DNA of 64,000 nucleotides from Sipunculus nudus (lineage: Eukaryota > Annelida > Sipuncula > Golfingiida > Sipunculidae), in the NCBI GenBank assembly GCA_026874595.1, contig CM049321.1, forward strand, positions 47,177,797-47,241,796. Reading direction: 5' to 3'. Shown piece by piece: positions 1-12,244 of the stretch. The notes beneath the pieces were generated by a model. It saw nothing but the letters and a program-made list of their open reading frames with translations, was not told the DNA's origin and made no database searches. Position 1 is the stretch's first letter, and every line of letters begins with the position of its first letter. Made by a program: the position numbers and the translations under genes.

Positions 1-204
1 CATTAACAATGAAACTAGCCCCTGAAGAAGCTTATCCAAGCAGTTTTAAAGTTTAAAAATAATAGAATTCAACCGGACAAGCCGAAAACCGGACTTGGCC
101 CGAGCCCAACCGAGAGCCACCGGCAGCACCGCACGGAACGCTGAGCCGAATGAGCTCGGTGAAAACACGTGAAAACTAAATAATCAGACACGTTGGGCGC
201 CAAT
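1..204 (-). mobile_element. LTR retrotransposon internal leader with primer-binding site (partial)
   Basis: Read on the minus strand, the bases next to the LTR are TGGCGCCCAACG (202 down to 191), a classic tRNA-complementary primer-binding site, two bases away from the end of a TG...CA-bounded LTR. The sequence further left (1-190) would be the untranslated leader of the element, which runs off the window. No gag frame is visible in this short piece. The PBS type is common in Gypsy-like elements; the family cannot be decided without pol. Confidence 0.6.
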
Positions 205-440
205 TGTAGAGGTATTACTCTGGTCACTCATACACACAATAATAATAACACCACGATTAGCTTAAATAGGGTTCTTATTAGCAATACCAATACATATAAG
301 TGCTCAGACGTAACTATCTAACGACTTACCGCTGAATCTCTCCTTCTTCTACCCAGAGTGCATAGCGCGGCACAAGTCGCCCCCCAAGCGGGCAACTCGG
401 CCTAATGTTAACCCTTTCGGCATCAGCCTAATCTCCCACA
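205..440 (-). repeat. 5' LTR of a minus-strand LTR retrotransposon
   Basis: The block begins TGTAGAGG and ends CTCCCACA, giving the expected TGT...ACA ends, and abuts a primer-binding site with a 2-bp gap at 203-204. The inner border is well fixed by the PBS; the outer border near 440 is the best TG/CA match but uncertain. The partner LTR is outside the window, so target-site duplication cannot be tested. Confidence 0.5.
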
Positions 441-2370
441 TTTCTAACGTTAGGTAAATCAGATTTCAACATGTATACCGTGCTAATAGTTTTAATCCTA
501 GCATTTTATTGCTATATTACTCACTTTCACGGTAGCTACATGATTGCAGACGCTGACCAGACGATCCTGAGCCGAGGTGACAGCTTCCCTGACCACAGCT
601 GTGAGTCAAAACCAGGATACCGCTTCTTGCCAGATGTGAATCCACAAAATGACTAGTACACGCAAATAACAGAAAATGGGTTCTTATTCCCTTAATAAAA
701 ACTATTTTGCCTTGTTGTTGTTATGTTGTCAGAGAGAGGCCTGTATTTAACGTCCGTATAATGAAGGGTACGTCCGGCAACACGCATCGTTTTACTTTTA
801 CCGGGTGCTCGCGGTAACCAGCTTATGCGCATGCGCACTGACTTAAAGGTGGGGTATCTTTCGAAGCAATACACAGCAGCTTTAAATATACTTTACAAGT
901 TGGGACAGCATATTTAGAGCATACCAGTACGCTGAAAGTTTGCTGAAATAAAACACGATAATTACTTAGCCCCGTCCCCTCCCCTTAGTCCCGACTACCT
1001 TTTTCTAAATCACCTTATTTTACTATTTTAGTAGGGATAATGGCCGACTTTAAACGACAATCAGGGCTTAAATGATGTTGGCTTACACTGTCACAGGGAC
1101 ACAATCATCAGACCTTTCCCTCGATTGCTCAATAAAGATTGAGAGATTGAAAAAACATTATCTAAACAGTTCGAGTTAGGCATTTTTTTGGCAGATAAAA
1201 TAGAAAGGAGATCCAGTATTCCAGTGTTATTGTGGGCACTGTATTTCTAAGCCCTCTCATAGAAAGAATCCAGTATTCCAGTGTAATTGTACTGAGTAGA
1301 GGGGGTCCACTGCTGCCCCGGTTAACACATTGTATCAAATGCCATTTGACTTCAACTCGCGTATTTGGATACATGATACACAGCAACACTGCCCGACCTC
1401 GAACTTGACTGACCTATAAACCCTGGCCCATGCTGTTTGAAACAAAGCACAAAGCTGGTACCGGTAAGAGGAAAGGAGGACATATTGTCAACGAAGGCAC
1501 ACAAAAATGTAAGTTCTCCACTTTCTTATCATGTCTGATAGTATCGAATTAAGGCAGATCTTTAATTGTAACAATTTTTATTTCTAATGGGCTGGTTAAC
1601 ATGTTCTGGAGATCTGTAAAACAGTAAATCAGCGGAGTTGCTGCACTCAGATGGTCTGCCTAGGAGCTTCTCCTGTGCATGCTCAAGTAGGACATTTTGA
1701 AATCGGGAAAAAAAAGGGGGGGGGGCAGATTATAGCGTGATTAGAGCACAGACATATGTCTATGATTAGAGAAAAGGGCCACGGGCTTGAGTCCCAAACA
1801 TTATTCAACTTCAAGGATTGATCAAGACAAAAGTCTCGGATCTGAATTTTACAATCTCCCAAATAAAAAACAATTCTTCATTTCTGTTTGCAAGGCACTA
1901 AAAACCTGGCTTAGCCTTAGGCTAAGGGCCAGACATTTAAAAGTTTGCAGTCATGCTTTTTATGCTCTATCTCATGAGGTTATGGGAACAAAGTTGTTCA
2001 GAGCAAAATGTAATTCTGGCAATTAAGGCAATGTTTTTTTTTCTGAATTTGTGTCCACCTTGTTACAAACAAGAAGGAAAATAATATCCGTTTAAACAAA
2101 TCCTTTGTGTATAAAAGCAACCACTCCCATTTTCGAAATTAGATATTTCTCACGAGGGTTGTTGATTTTTATTTTTTTTAATAAAAAATGGGATTTTTAA
2201 TCTAAATCACATTTTTTTTATTATTTTAATCGATTTTTTTAATATAGAAAAATATGGTCATACTTTACAGAATGTAAACTATATTTAGACCGCTTTTAGG
2301 CCAACGATAGTGGTCAAGCACACTTTTTAACATTGTGTATTGTAATATTTGACAGAATATTCCACTTAAG
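441..2370. other. Gene-poor stretch
   Basis: No convincing coding exon was seen. A 61-codon frame at 471-656 has a hydrophobic N-terminus but no other support. A short duplicated phrase (ATCCAGTATTCCAGTGT) occurs near 1210 and 1267, and a poly-G run sits at about 1718-1726. The rest is AT-rich unique-looking sequence. Confidence 0.4.
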
Positions 2371-2373
2371 AAA

Positions 2374-2890
2374 GGATTTTAGCTCAGCTGACTATAAGTC
2401 ATCTGAGCTATGGTCATGGTCCTTTGTCTGTTGTCCATCCGGCCAGCAAGCCGTTAACAGGGCATGCTTTGAAACCATTTGTCCTACGAATCCAAATATT
2501 GCATACAGGTAGATGTCCCCAAAATCTCCTACCATACCAATAATTGGTTCACTAGGTCTTTGTTCCCCAAAGATATTAAGGAAAAACCTCAATTTTTCAT
2601 TAAAAACCCATTGTTATACTTCAAGATTGCCTAATATCAACGCCACATATTTTTTATCAGTTTTAATATATATATTCTTTTATACATTTGCTATGTAAAA
2701 CCAGAAATTAGGTCAGTAATTTTTTTATGTTACGGGCCCAAAAATAATGCACTTTGTAAAAAAATTAGGGAATTTATTTACCCATTTAACATGAGAATTG
2801 TTGAAGCTAGAGACTTTTTTCAGTGATTTAACTTTATTTAATCAAGATTCCACTCACTGATAGTTTGAACTGCTGTTTTAATCATTTTTG
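2374..2890 (+). repeat. Relic repeat related to the interior of the 9-kb element
   Basis: From 2374 to about 2860 this matches, with many substitutions, 9225-9600 and parts of 12245-12870. Shared landmarks in order are GGTAGATGTCC, AAGGAAAAACCTC, AATGGACTTTGTAAA-like, and GAAGCTAGAGAC followed by AACTTT.TTTAA. It is followed at about 2900 by a TTTTCAGGCT motif also seen at 9816. This is a diverged copy of a module otherwise found inside the 5742-14802 element. Confidence 0.55.
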
Positions 2891-3185
2891 TTTTCTTTTC
2901 AGGCTTTCGTCTTATATGCATGACAGTAGAACTCCTGGCTGGGAGAATGAAAAGTACTTATGATGTGGAACCTCATTTACCCAGAGGCAAGAAAATGAAT
3001 AAGCTTATATTAGCTGTATATAATAAATAAAATTATGTAAAACATATTAAAAGGTATGTGTTTTTCATTTCTTTTGAAATAGGTGTAAAAGAGAATGCTG
3101 TTGATTGGGCCCTAATACAAAAACACAATTAAGAAGATTAAGAGCGCAATGTGATGTAAACATCGATAAACACGGGTCTGCCCCA

Positions 3186-3650
3186 GGGAAGTACTGATCC
3201 AGGGGAGCAGTGCACACAGTTCTGCTCTAGAACAGTACTGCTCAAGGACAGCACAGATGACTGCTCCAAGAGAGCACTGCTGTAAGAGAGAACTGCTCCA
3301 GCAGAGCACATATCTGCTCCAGGAGAGCATACTGCTCAGGTTCTGCTGAAGAACTGCTAAATATTTGCTTCTGATATGCAAATAGGCCTGCTCCATTGGA
3401 GCACTAATTTAAATAATTGGAACCGCTCAATTTGTGCTGAAATCGCTGCTCAAAATCTGCTGCGCAATACATGGTATATACATGGTAAGTGTGGAGCAGA
3501 CTTTCAGCATATAATCCATTGGTCTTGGAGCCCATATACAGCATATGCTGTAACTGTGCTGAATAACTGCTGCAGATCCGCTGGAAATGCTGCTCTGGCT
3601 ATCTGCTGAAAAACTACTTCAGATATGCTGCAAAACTGCTGAATTTCGGT
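3186..3650. repeat. Degenerate CTGCTC / GAGCAG repeat patch
   Basis: The segment is full of imperfect copies of CTGCTCCAGNAGAGCA and of shorter CTGCTG/CTGCTC words, in both orientations and with irregular spacing. Frames crossing it encode only Leu/Ser/Cys/Gln-rich low-complexity peptides, so it is treated as a non-coding cryptic repeat. Confidence 0.6.
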
Positions 3651-3667
3651 AGGGGTATTGAACACAT

Positions 3668-4943
3668 AAAACACCCGAAAAAGAAAACGTTGCGAAATAG
3701 AGGACATCGTCGAAATAGTAGTCCCTCTTGAAACCCCATAAAATGGTTTATGCTTCCATGTGCTCTCAACTATATGCATTTTCCTGTACTAAATCTTAAT
3801 CTCAAAACGCAAAAAAACTTCTGTTCCCCCTCGTTCGTTTTTTTGCATTATGCAATTTAGCATTAATAAACCAATAGTTTGATTTTTCTGTATATTCAGC
3901 ATGATCCAAATCAATTTTACAGTCTTGTGCGAAATTAATGTTGAGTTCAAAAATGCTTGTGAAGGAGTTTATGTAAAGGTCATTTTGGCTTCACTGCCTT
4001 CGGGCCAGACTTGTGAGAAAAGATATTTCTTCTTGCACTTGTGTGACAACATCTGAGGGAAAAAAACAATATCGCGTTCACATAAAGCTGTTTCCATTCA
4101 TCCGTAAATCTCGTACGTCTTGTAGGCAAAAAATCAGATCCCTCTTTTTAAGATGAACTGTTTCCATATGTACGTTTTAACGTGCTCCGCATGTTAAAAC
4201 GGATCGGTGAGCGATTCATCTGTTTTGCGGATGACAAATATACCTACAATTCCCAACAGTGCCCGGCGCCAAGTCACCGGGTGCATTTAAAATAAAATTT
4301 GCTTTCGTCCTTGCATTTTCAAAAGAGGCACGTGAAAGGGTATCCGCAAGAAAAACATACGTACTTATGGAAACAGTTTTTGCGGACTGCGCACTATGGA
4401 ACGTACCTACATCTTTTGCGGATACGTTTTTTGTGGATACATGGAAACACAGCTTAACGTGAGGTCTGCATCACAACCGCGATGGTGACCTCAGACGTAT
4501 CACAGACGTAGTCAAAGGCGCATTTCCTTTTTCGCAATGACGGGAGGACGATGGGAAATTTCCTGATTTTTTATCCTTAAAAAACTTGCATTAATTTTTA
4601 ATTTGTACGAGTATTGTTTTCGAACCGGGTGAGTCATGTCATATTATCAGTAATTTTGTGTGTTTAAGTTATTTTTGGAAGACTGGAGTTCCTTGATATT
4701 TGAGGATCAAATTTAGTAACAAAAAAGACACAATTTAGTCTTTAAATCGCATCCTTTTATGGACAAAAATGAGATCCTATGGTATGCTAAACCCAAACGG
4801 CTTTAATTGCTAAAATGTGGGGAATCTATTATGTCACACCCCTGGTTAAAAAAGTGAGTAGAATATGTCCCCCGTCCCCACAAAATTGCGTCCATGGACG
4901 CAGCCATATATTTACACTAGGTTCAAGTGGCCCATCCTATAGT
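3668..4943 (+). repeat. Dispersed repeat A, copy 1 (contains a MITE)
   Basis: Starts at AACACCCGAAAAAGAAAAC and ends at TGGCCCATCCTATAG. It is collinear with 34483-35424, apart from an extra 368-bp insertion at 4086-4453 present only here. Shared landmarks include CCTCGTTCGTTTT, GCGAAATTAATG, GACAACATCTG, GGTGACCTCAGACG, GGAGGACGATG and GTCACACCCCTGGTT. No coding potential is evident. Family unknown. Confidence 0.7.
4086..4453. mobile_element. TTAA-type MITE inserted in repeat A
   Basis: Inverted ends AGCTGTTTCCAT... and ...ATGGAAACACAGC flank a 368-bp non-coding body. ATAA lies on the left (4082-4085) and TTAA on the right (4454-4457), fitting a TTAA target duplicated on insertion, as in the piggyBac superfamily. 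The paralogue at about 34954-34962 has only one such target and no insert, which supports insertion directly. Related ends occur at 49006-49340 and 50441-50775. Confidence 0.75.
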
Positions 4944-5741
4944 TATGTATTCTTATGTAGTGCTTTTATCTGTTTAGCCATAAAATTCTGTTATTTTCAT
5001 GCTTTTCCCTGATCATATGGCATTTTTATCGAAACATACAAAAAAGGAAAAAGTTAAAACATCGCCCGCCCGGACTGATTTCTTAAAAAAAGTACCTGAG
5101 AACTTTACCTTTTTTGGCCTAATATGACCTATTATTGAATTAGTGTACAAACGATATTGGCCCTGCATGGAGGTTAACTGTTTCACATCATGTGTACAAT
5201 ATGTTGGGTTGGCCGGATATGTTTATATTTGATAATTTTAACAACCATGTTTGACAAAAGTTCAATTATTGATAATGTAAAGGTGTGACTCGACAGCGTA
5301 AATCGAGATCCTTCATTGATCACACAGGAAAGCATCACGTGTCACAGCTGTCTCCAAGGGGACCAAGTGTGTCACGTGATCACAAAAAATGCTAATTCAT
5401 TTTCAGAAATTACTGATACCCTTTGACGAATGAATGCTTAAAGTGTTTCAAATGCAAGAATCTTCACGATTACAGATATGTTGTTCCGAAAAGGAGTAAG
5501 GTACCGGTACGTTAAGTGACTTTTGAAACACATGATAAGGCAATATCATCTCAGATAATGTGATAAAGACGGCCCGACAGGGATGGATCCAGAATTCTAG
5601 GTAAAGTGGGGCAAACCGAGGAAGACATATGAGAAAACCTTAACAAGGTTCTCAGCTTCGGAAAGAGGGACGTTAAGGGAAGAAGGTTTAGGTTCCAAAA
5701 TGTGATCTCAACCCCCTAGCCCTCCCCCCCCCCCCCCCCCA
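4944..5741. other. Gene-poor stretch with repeat scraps
   Basis: No gene was recognised. Two CACGTG motifs occur within about 40 bp (5336-5376). A fragment near 5582-5600 (GGGATGGATCCAG) resembles the GGGGCGGATCCAGG element ends seen elsewhere. A long poly-C run at 5724-5740 abuts the next element. Confidence 0.4.
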
Positions 5742-6014
5742 CACTCTAAAAACGGATTGGTTGAAACAGCTACCAATTTAATTGGTTGAAGCAGATATTG
5801 GTTAAAATCAACCAAATATTGTTTGAGTAGAGCCCAAAATATTGGTTGACACCGACCGCGGCCAATTGGTTGCCCGCAAACTGATAATCTGATACAAAGT
5901 AACATTTAGATTTGTTTCTGACACGGGGGCACGTGCGCGATCGCCTTTCCTCATTGGATGCTGCATAGGAGCTGCGTGTTTGTCCACGTGTTTTGTAGCG
6001 TCTTCTAGTTCAAC

Positions 6015-6103
6015 ATGGACAAATTGGTGAAGAAGATGCTTGAAAAGTTGAAGTTGAAGCAGGAGCAAGGGACCTGGGTGTTTTTCACAGGCCATATAAA
6101 GGG
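6015..6103 (+). pseudogene. Possible first coding exon of the transposon gene
   Basis: An ATG at 6015 (context TTCAACATGG) opens a frame rich in Lys, Leu and Glu/Gln, starting MDKLVKKMLEK and ending near FFTGHIK. It runs into a good donor (AAAGG|GTAAGG) at 6104, leaving one base of a codon. The short amphipathic helix-like N-terminus is about all that can be said. It lies just inside the left subterminal repeats, where an element-encoded gene would begin. No family is recognised. Confidence 0.3.
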
Positions 6104-6743
6104 TAAGGCTTATTTTTCTGGTTAGATTTTACTGGCTTTGGTATTTAATTTGGCTGTAAAGTATTTTTAGAACTGACTTTAACCAGTGTATTTAGTTTAA
6201 AACCGACACGCTAAATTCATTGCCGTCATGATCGATTGATGATGTAAAAAACATTAGATCACTTCATTAGAATCCAATAACATCTTGCATATTCTAAGTC
6301 ATCCGATTCTAAAAATGTTCATATTCCAAAGAGAAAATGTTCTTTTATTTTTTTGTACCCTTCTTATTTTTTCTTATGAATATGAAGCAGTGTTTTGGTG
6401 TAATTAAAAATTAATGGCTGACTGTTCTGCCACAGGGAGCACGATACGAAGGGAAACCATGCATACTGTCAAATAGTGCGCATGCGCAGACTAAATTTAT
6501 TTGTTTGACAGCTAGATGTTAGAAGAAACATAGGCGTGGCCCGTGGGAACATCATTTCTTTGAAAAATATATAAATAATATATATATATATATATATATT
6601 ATATATAATATATATTGGTGACAAAAATCCTATAGGAAATCTTTACAGAAGGACACTAACCTTGGGCCAAGTTGGCCCATAAAAAAATGTTTAAGAAAAA
6701 ATATAGAGATTTCAGGTAATTTTACACAATTAAAATTTAGGAC

Positions 6744-6804
<61 letters not shown>

Positions 6805-7103
6805 GCATATGGGCTAAACTATTCCATTAAATTGCCCCCACCCCAACTTTCAATTTTTGTGTGTGGTGTGTCTGTGTGTGTGTGGGGGGGGGGCTTCGGT
6901 TCCAATGCCTTTAATATGTCATATGCCCCTTCCAATAAATATTTAAATGTTTAATATGAATAGAAATTAAGTACAAATAAAATGAAATATTAAAAAACAT
7001 GTTTGTGTGACGTCACAGGAATATAAAGAAAAATATATATTCCTTTATAAAATATCATTAAAATAGTAACATCTTCAAAAGATATTTTAAATGAATATAT
7101 ATT

Positions 7104-7134
<31 letters not shown>

Positions 7135-7280
7135 ATGCTTTATAAGTATATACTAAATAAGTATATATATATATGTGTATATATATATATGCTTACATAT
7201 ATATATATTATAGTGTATATATAATATTGATATGTGTGTTTATATATGTTTATAATGTCATACATATTGTCTTTTCACAG

Positions 7281-7433
7281 GCTTTCTTATTAATTGTTGG
7301 TGTGGTCCAATTTAAGTTTCATCATTTTACACAGCATGTTCATTTCTTTCGGGTCACCCTGTGTTCTGTGTGCAGTAAGACCCTGGCCGCTTGGAATAAA
7401 AGGGTCAAGGCCAAGAAGTCATGTGTCGGATAA
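7281..7433 (+). pseudogene. Exon fossil in the 9-kb element
   Basis: A TTTTCACAG acceptor at 7272-7280 precedes an open stretch ending at TAA 7431-7433. One frame ends with Cys-Ser-Val-Cys then a basic KRVKAKK run; the frame that would follow the exon at 6015 meets a stop after 12 codons. So either the frame is broken or the exons do not join. No family recognised. Confidence 0.2.
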
Positions 7434-8354
7434 AATCCAAATCATGTCTTTTTCAGTGCAAATGTAAACCTGACTCAAACGACTTACAAGAATAATGATT
7501 TACTTACCTAGAACATGATCAAGGTAAGAGGAGGCAGGTTTTGCCTATATTTTATTGGAGACCCAACAGGATTTAATCCAATTCCAGTGAGAATACCAAC
7601 TTGTCAGCTTCTCAGTGCCATACAATTTATTCCTTTCATTCTTTATCAGTGGAACTTGAACATCATTGCAGTGGCATAAGACCAGTTAAATAGTTACATG
7701 GGCCAACACACCTTTGGTGCAGAGAATACCAAGTGCGAGCGTACATGTTTGGTCTGAGAGAGCATGTCATGCATAACTGAGCAGGGGCTGAAGTGCTGGA
7801 CATGCATGCACGGTCATGTTTTTTTCATAAATTATCAAACATAGGTAGGGCAATTCAAATAAGGAAACTTACAACGGTATTAAAAAAATATACCGGTATG
7901 TGTATTTAATAAATATATGTGTGTGTGCATGTGTATTATATAAATATATATATACATATAAATATATATATATAATTATATATATATAATCACTTAAATT
8001 ACAAGTTGGTGCAATATGACATGAAGCCAAGTTGTTTTCCATGAGTGCACAATGTGTTCAAAAATGAAAGGTTACAGTACAAAATTGTTTTCCCCTTTAA
8101 AGAAAAAATGTTCCATTTCTTGAAAAATAGAATAACTCTTGGTAGTAAGTATTAAAACAGAACATTTCACTGGTAAAGTGGAAACTATTATTTTAGTAGA
8201 AGTAGTTTTAATAAGTAGTTATTCTATTATGACTTGTTTCCCTGCAAAAAAATGCAAATTGAATCCCAATGAATCAGCTTTGCCTGGGGCCTGCTTAATA
8301 CAGATTCATACGGTATATATATTATTTCTGAGTACCGGTAATTTTATGTTACAG

Positions 8355-8506
8355 ATCCAGACACTGCCTCCATCAAGCTCGAGACCAAGTGGCTCCAGCA
8401 TTAATATCAGGAACTGAGAGAAAGGATGCACAAGTACATGGCAGAGACAGGGTGTCGAGGTTACCCTGGATTTGTGGAGAAGGAGGCCCATGTTTGGATA
8501 TAAAGT
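8355..8506 (+). pseudogene. Frameshifted exon fossil in the 9-kb element
   Basis: Follows a TTACAG acceptor-like site and ends at AAAG|TAAATG-like sequence. Two frames each look protein-like over half its length, notably a segment starting MHKYMAETGC and containing GYPGFVEKEAHVW, which implies a frameshift near 8420. Decayed coding sequence; no homology recognised. Confidence 0.25.
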
Positions 8507-9029
8507 AAATGAGATATCTAAGGTTTGCTAATCCTGACAGCCAGTGGCGTCAATTTATCTTTAAGTTCCAGGACTCGGGGGGGGGGGGGGGGGGTTGGAG
8601 TCACAGACACACACATAAGGGTCTGTTTGACACATTTTCTAAATCCTGGATCCGCCCCTGTATATGGGTAATTACTTCCTGATTTTCTATTAAAAAATCT
8701 ATATTACAATCACTAGTCCTACCAGTGAAAATACTCTTTCAGATGATACTATAATCCCAATGGATCTTTAGGCTAAAGGTAAACAAGTTACTAGTGACGT
8801 GTTGCATGCATGATCCTGTTTACAATGTACAGATTCTTCAACCTGAGAATAACAAGTCTCCTACAATAATAATATGAGAAGCCAGAGGCACCTAATCTTT
8901 TTCATCATGTAAATGATTTTATTATTTTACTTTGTGTAGGTGAATTCAAGGTTTTATATAATACCTGTTCTATCAGTAAACTATTCCAAGCAAACTGATT
9001 CTTGATTTGGCTAACTTGACATTCATAGG

Positions 9030-9197
9030 TAGAGGGAGACTTCTTTGGAATATATCTGGATGAGAAGGCATGATAAAGTTGATGGCTAAATGAGATGACA
9101 TGGCAGCCATCCTGAAGGATAAGAACCAGGTGGCAGTGAAATACCCAGGCAGCATGAAGATGTTAGCTGGTTTGAATTCATCTGAGCCATCAGCAGG
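9030..9197 (+). pseudogene. Exon fossil with a splice donor in the 9-kb element
   Basis: One frame reads EGDFFGIYLDEKA near 9030-9075. Another, after stops, reads DDMAAILKDKNQ...KMLAGLNSSEPSA up to a donor at GCAG|GTAATC (9198). The sequence looks like a genuine exon broken by a small indel. It is followed by the repeat module 9225-9740. Function not recognised. Confidence 0.3.
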
Positions 9198-9224
9198 TAA
9201 TCTTGGACCACCTTATAAGTAGCT

Positions 9225-9740
9225 GTATAGTTCTTTTTGAAATATTGTACATGATTTTAATCTGTCTGCTAATCAGTTCCTTCGAGAAATTAAGGAAAAA
9301 CCTCAGGTTTCCATTAAAAACCTATTATCACACTTCGGGACTGCCTTATATCAAAACCACTGATCTGTCTGTTTTTCTTTCTTAATATTTACCAGAAGTA
9401 CTGGTATTCTCCTATATATTTTCCATATACATGCTGGAAATTAAGTCTGTTAAGTGTAATTTCTTCAAGTTGTGTGCCCGAATATAATGGACTTTGTAAA
9501 TTACAAATTCAGGAAATTTACTCACCTAACATGACAATTTTGGAAGCTAGAGACCTATGTTCAAGTATATAACTTTGTTTAAATTAAGATTCAATTGTAT
9601 ACCCAAGATTAGATCTGAATTATTAAATTTTTTTAAATTATTAGCATAAAAATAAAATCACTACCTTCAATTTTGACCATGGCACGTTTTTTTTTTCCTG
9701 TGAGTACTGTTGATTAAATTTTCACAGCATGTAAACTTAA
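9225..9740 (+). repeat. Internal module copy 1 of the 9-kb element
   Basis: About 500 bp of AT-rich sequence related to 12245-12900 inside the same element and to 2374-2890 outside it. It includes AATTAAGGAAAAACCTC, GAAGCTAGAGAC and a CCTGTGAGTACTGTTGA motif. Non-coding. Confidence 0.5.
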
Positions 9741-10419
9741 GTATTTAATTTGTTTAAACCTGAAATAAGAAAAAAAAAGCTAAAAAATTAGGCTAATAAT
9801 TGAATTTTTTTGTTCAGGCTCTTATTATAGTCACGTGCTTTGTCCAGATGCAGGCAGTCCACTCCTGGTCACTGGAAGTTAAGTTAGCTATGCCAGGGTT
9901 CCTGATTTGTTACAGGTCACTGGGGGAGATCCCCTGCTGTGACAGGTGTACAGTTATTCTCATATCAACTCCACCCCCCCCCCAACCCTACCCACCAAGT
10001 GTTATGCAGTAATTGTTATTGTTTGCCCTGTATTTCCTCAACTGTAATGCTGTTTCCACTCCAATATACAAAACTTTCCTTGAATGAGTAATTCATGAGT
10101 AATCCAGAAGAAGCCATTTGGGTTAATGTAGCCTTTTTAAAGAAATCAGTTTCCTTTTAAATGATTTTAAAATATTAAAATTAAACCTATCAGTATGCAT
10201 AAATTTATAAAATATGAAGCAAATTACAGATAAATAAAGGCACAATTAAAAATTGTGAAATCTGATTCAAGTATTATTTTTAGATATTTATTGTTTTGCA
10301 AATTTAAAAGATATAGTTGTGTGGTAAAAAAATAAATATGCATTTGTATGCATGATGTGGGGTTATCTGACAAGATTGAGATAAATGATGATGCAATTTA
10401 GAATTATGAATTAACTTTT

Positions 10420-11240
10420 ATATTCAGATATATATGTTATATTGGGAATGTATAGAAATATATACTTAAAATTAAAAAAAAAATTGATGTGATAAAAAAA
10501 TGAGGATCTAATACAAACATTTGTTCATTTTTTTCCTGCCTCAGCAGAAGATCAGGCTTTGTTTGCCCTGTAAGTATATGCAGAAGTGTTGTTAATCCCC
10601 CCCCCCCCCCCCCCGCTACCATTGATTCCTTTGCACCTGTGGAAGTGTGTAAAATTTATTTCATTTAAAAAACAATTGGATTAGAAAAAATTAAGATCTA
10701 ATTGAAACACATTCTTGCTTCAGGAGAATGGAACATAAAGTGATCAGCTCTGTCAGTCCATCATCTCTCTGTTATCATTAAATATATATTTATTATGATA
10801 TTTTTCCTATAAGCACTGTTGAAATAACTTTCATATGCTGTATGTGTATGGATTTAAGCTATTAAAGTCTGAAATTTGAAAACTTATGTACTCAGTTGTG
10901 TAATATTTCAGATGTTAAACTTTAAAAAAATTGATATAATAAAAAAATTAAGAAATAATTTAAACAAATATTATCAGCTTTGTTTGTCTACCAGTCTGTC
11001 TGCCCTTTTTTAAAATATAAGTAATTGTGAATGAACTTTTTTATTCTGTAAGCTTTGTTGAATTAAGTGAAAATCCTATGTATATACACTTTGACAATAC
11101 GGAGATGTTGTAACTCCGGTCATACCACCCTCACACCACCACCAAGTCCTTACACCTGTGGACTGGGAACATAAGTTATATTTCAACTGTATACATTTTA
11201 TAAAATAAAAAATACATATATTTAATAATATAAAAAATAT
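10420..11240 (+). repeat. Diverged internal repeats, poly-C tract included
   Basis: Related phrases recur: GTTGT followed by a C-rich stretch and ACACCTGTGGA near 10588-10640 and 11107-11165; and AAAGTGAT.A.CTCTGT..GTC near 10738, with relatives near 10976 and 13893. This suggests expansion of an AT-rich non-coding interior by local duplication. A 17-base poly-C run lies at about 10599-10614. Confidence 0.4.
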
Positions 11241-12010
11241 TAATAAAAAAATAGACCCAATCGAAAAAATGTGTAAACTACTGTACTGTCATCAATTTAT
11301 CAAAAAGCCAACCAATGATTATGGTAATAATATACATCTTATGTTCACAAACTTCTCACATGCTTTAATTTTAACATTAGAAAACACATGGTCAGGTCAC
11401 AAAATATTATTTGCAACAATTTCTTACTCATCAATACAAACCAATCATATCATCCAGCCATGGTCTATATTACCTCTTCTTATCAGACATTACCTCCATT
11501 TTCAGATTTTTACCTCAAGGTCAACTTCAGCTGAGCACTGTGACTGATGGATCCCTTGTTGTTTATACAGAGGTTCCAGATGGATTTTGAGAGTGACATG
11601 TATGTGACTTTTTATAAATCTGCCCTCTTACATCTTTATATATGTATAATAAAGCTGATGTAATGGTCTCTTTTAAACCTGTTTCTGACTCATCATTAAC
11701 ATTTTAAACAGTTTTAAATGCATTTCATGGAGAAAAATGACTAATGGACACATTTAACTTTTAAATAGTCCCTTTATCAATCACTCCATGTGATCACTCA
11801 TGTGTTATGGTATATATATCTACAAGGAAGGTTATCAAACCAGTTTGCTTCAAAATCTTGACCACTGCATGATCAGCAGGATCATGATTTTCATAATGCC
11901 TGTGGACATTCCATGAAATTAATTTATTGGTCAAGAAACTAAATTTTTCGTAGTAAATCTGTTATTGTCCTACAAGTTGACATTCTGTTATATTCCTGGT
12001 TTCTTTCAGG

Positions 12011-12123
12011 TGCCATTAGTGCTATGATGCTTCGTTTACTGCCAAAACTGATTCCAGCACAGAAGAAGAAATGCCAAGCCCACCATAGCAGAAGCAAAGG
12101 CAGCATTTATTGATGTTCAGAAG
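12011..12123 (+). pseudogene. Exon fossil with both splice signals, frameshifted
   Basis: A strong acceptor (TTCTTTCAG) precedes an exon-like block ending in CAGAAG|GTATAT. One frame gives AISAMMLRLLPKLIPAQ; a shift of frame near 12070 gives KPTIAEAKAAFIDVQK up to the donor. Together these read like a single broken exon of the element's gene. A piece near 25640-25690 is similar at the RLL..KLIP part. No family recognised. Confidence 0.3.
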
Positions 12124-12244
12124 GTATATACTGATTTAGGCTTTTAGTTTTCTTACAATTCTAGAAATAAGAGCTATCATTCAATTGAGAATAATCGATA
12201 TTGTGTTAAAGGGAATATTTATGTAGCACCATTTTTACCTCAGA

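Noticed and set aside
471-656. 61-codon frame with a hydrophobic, signal-like N-terminus
   Set aside because: Short, next to an LTR, with no second line of evidence; AT-rich DNA often gives such frames.
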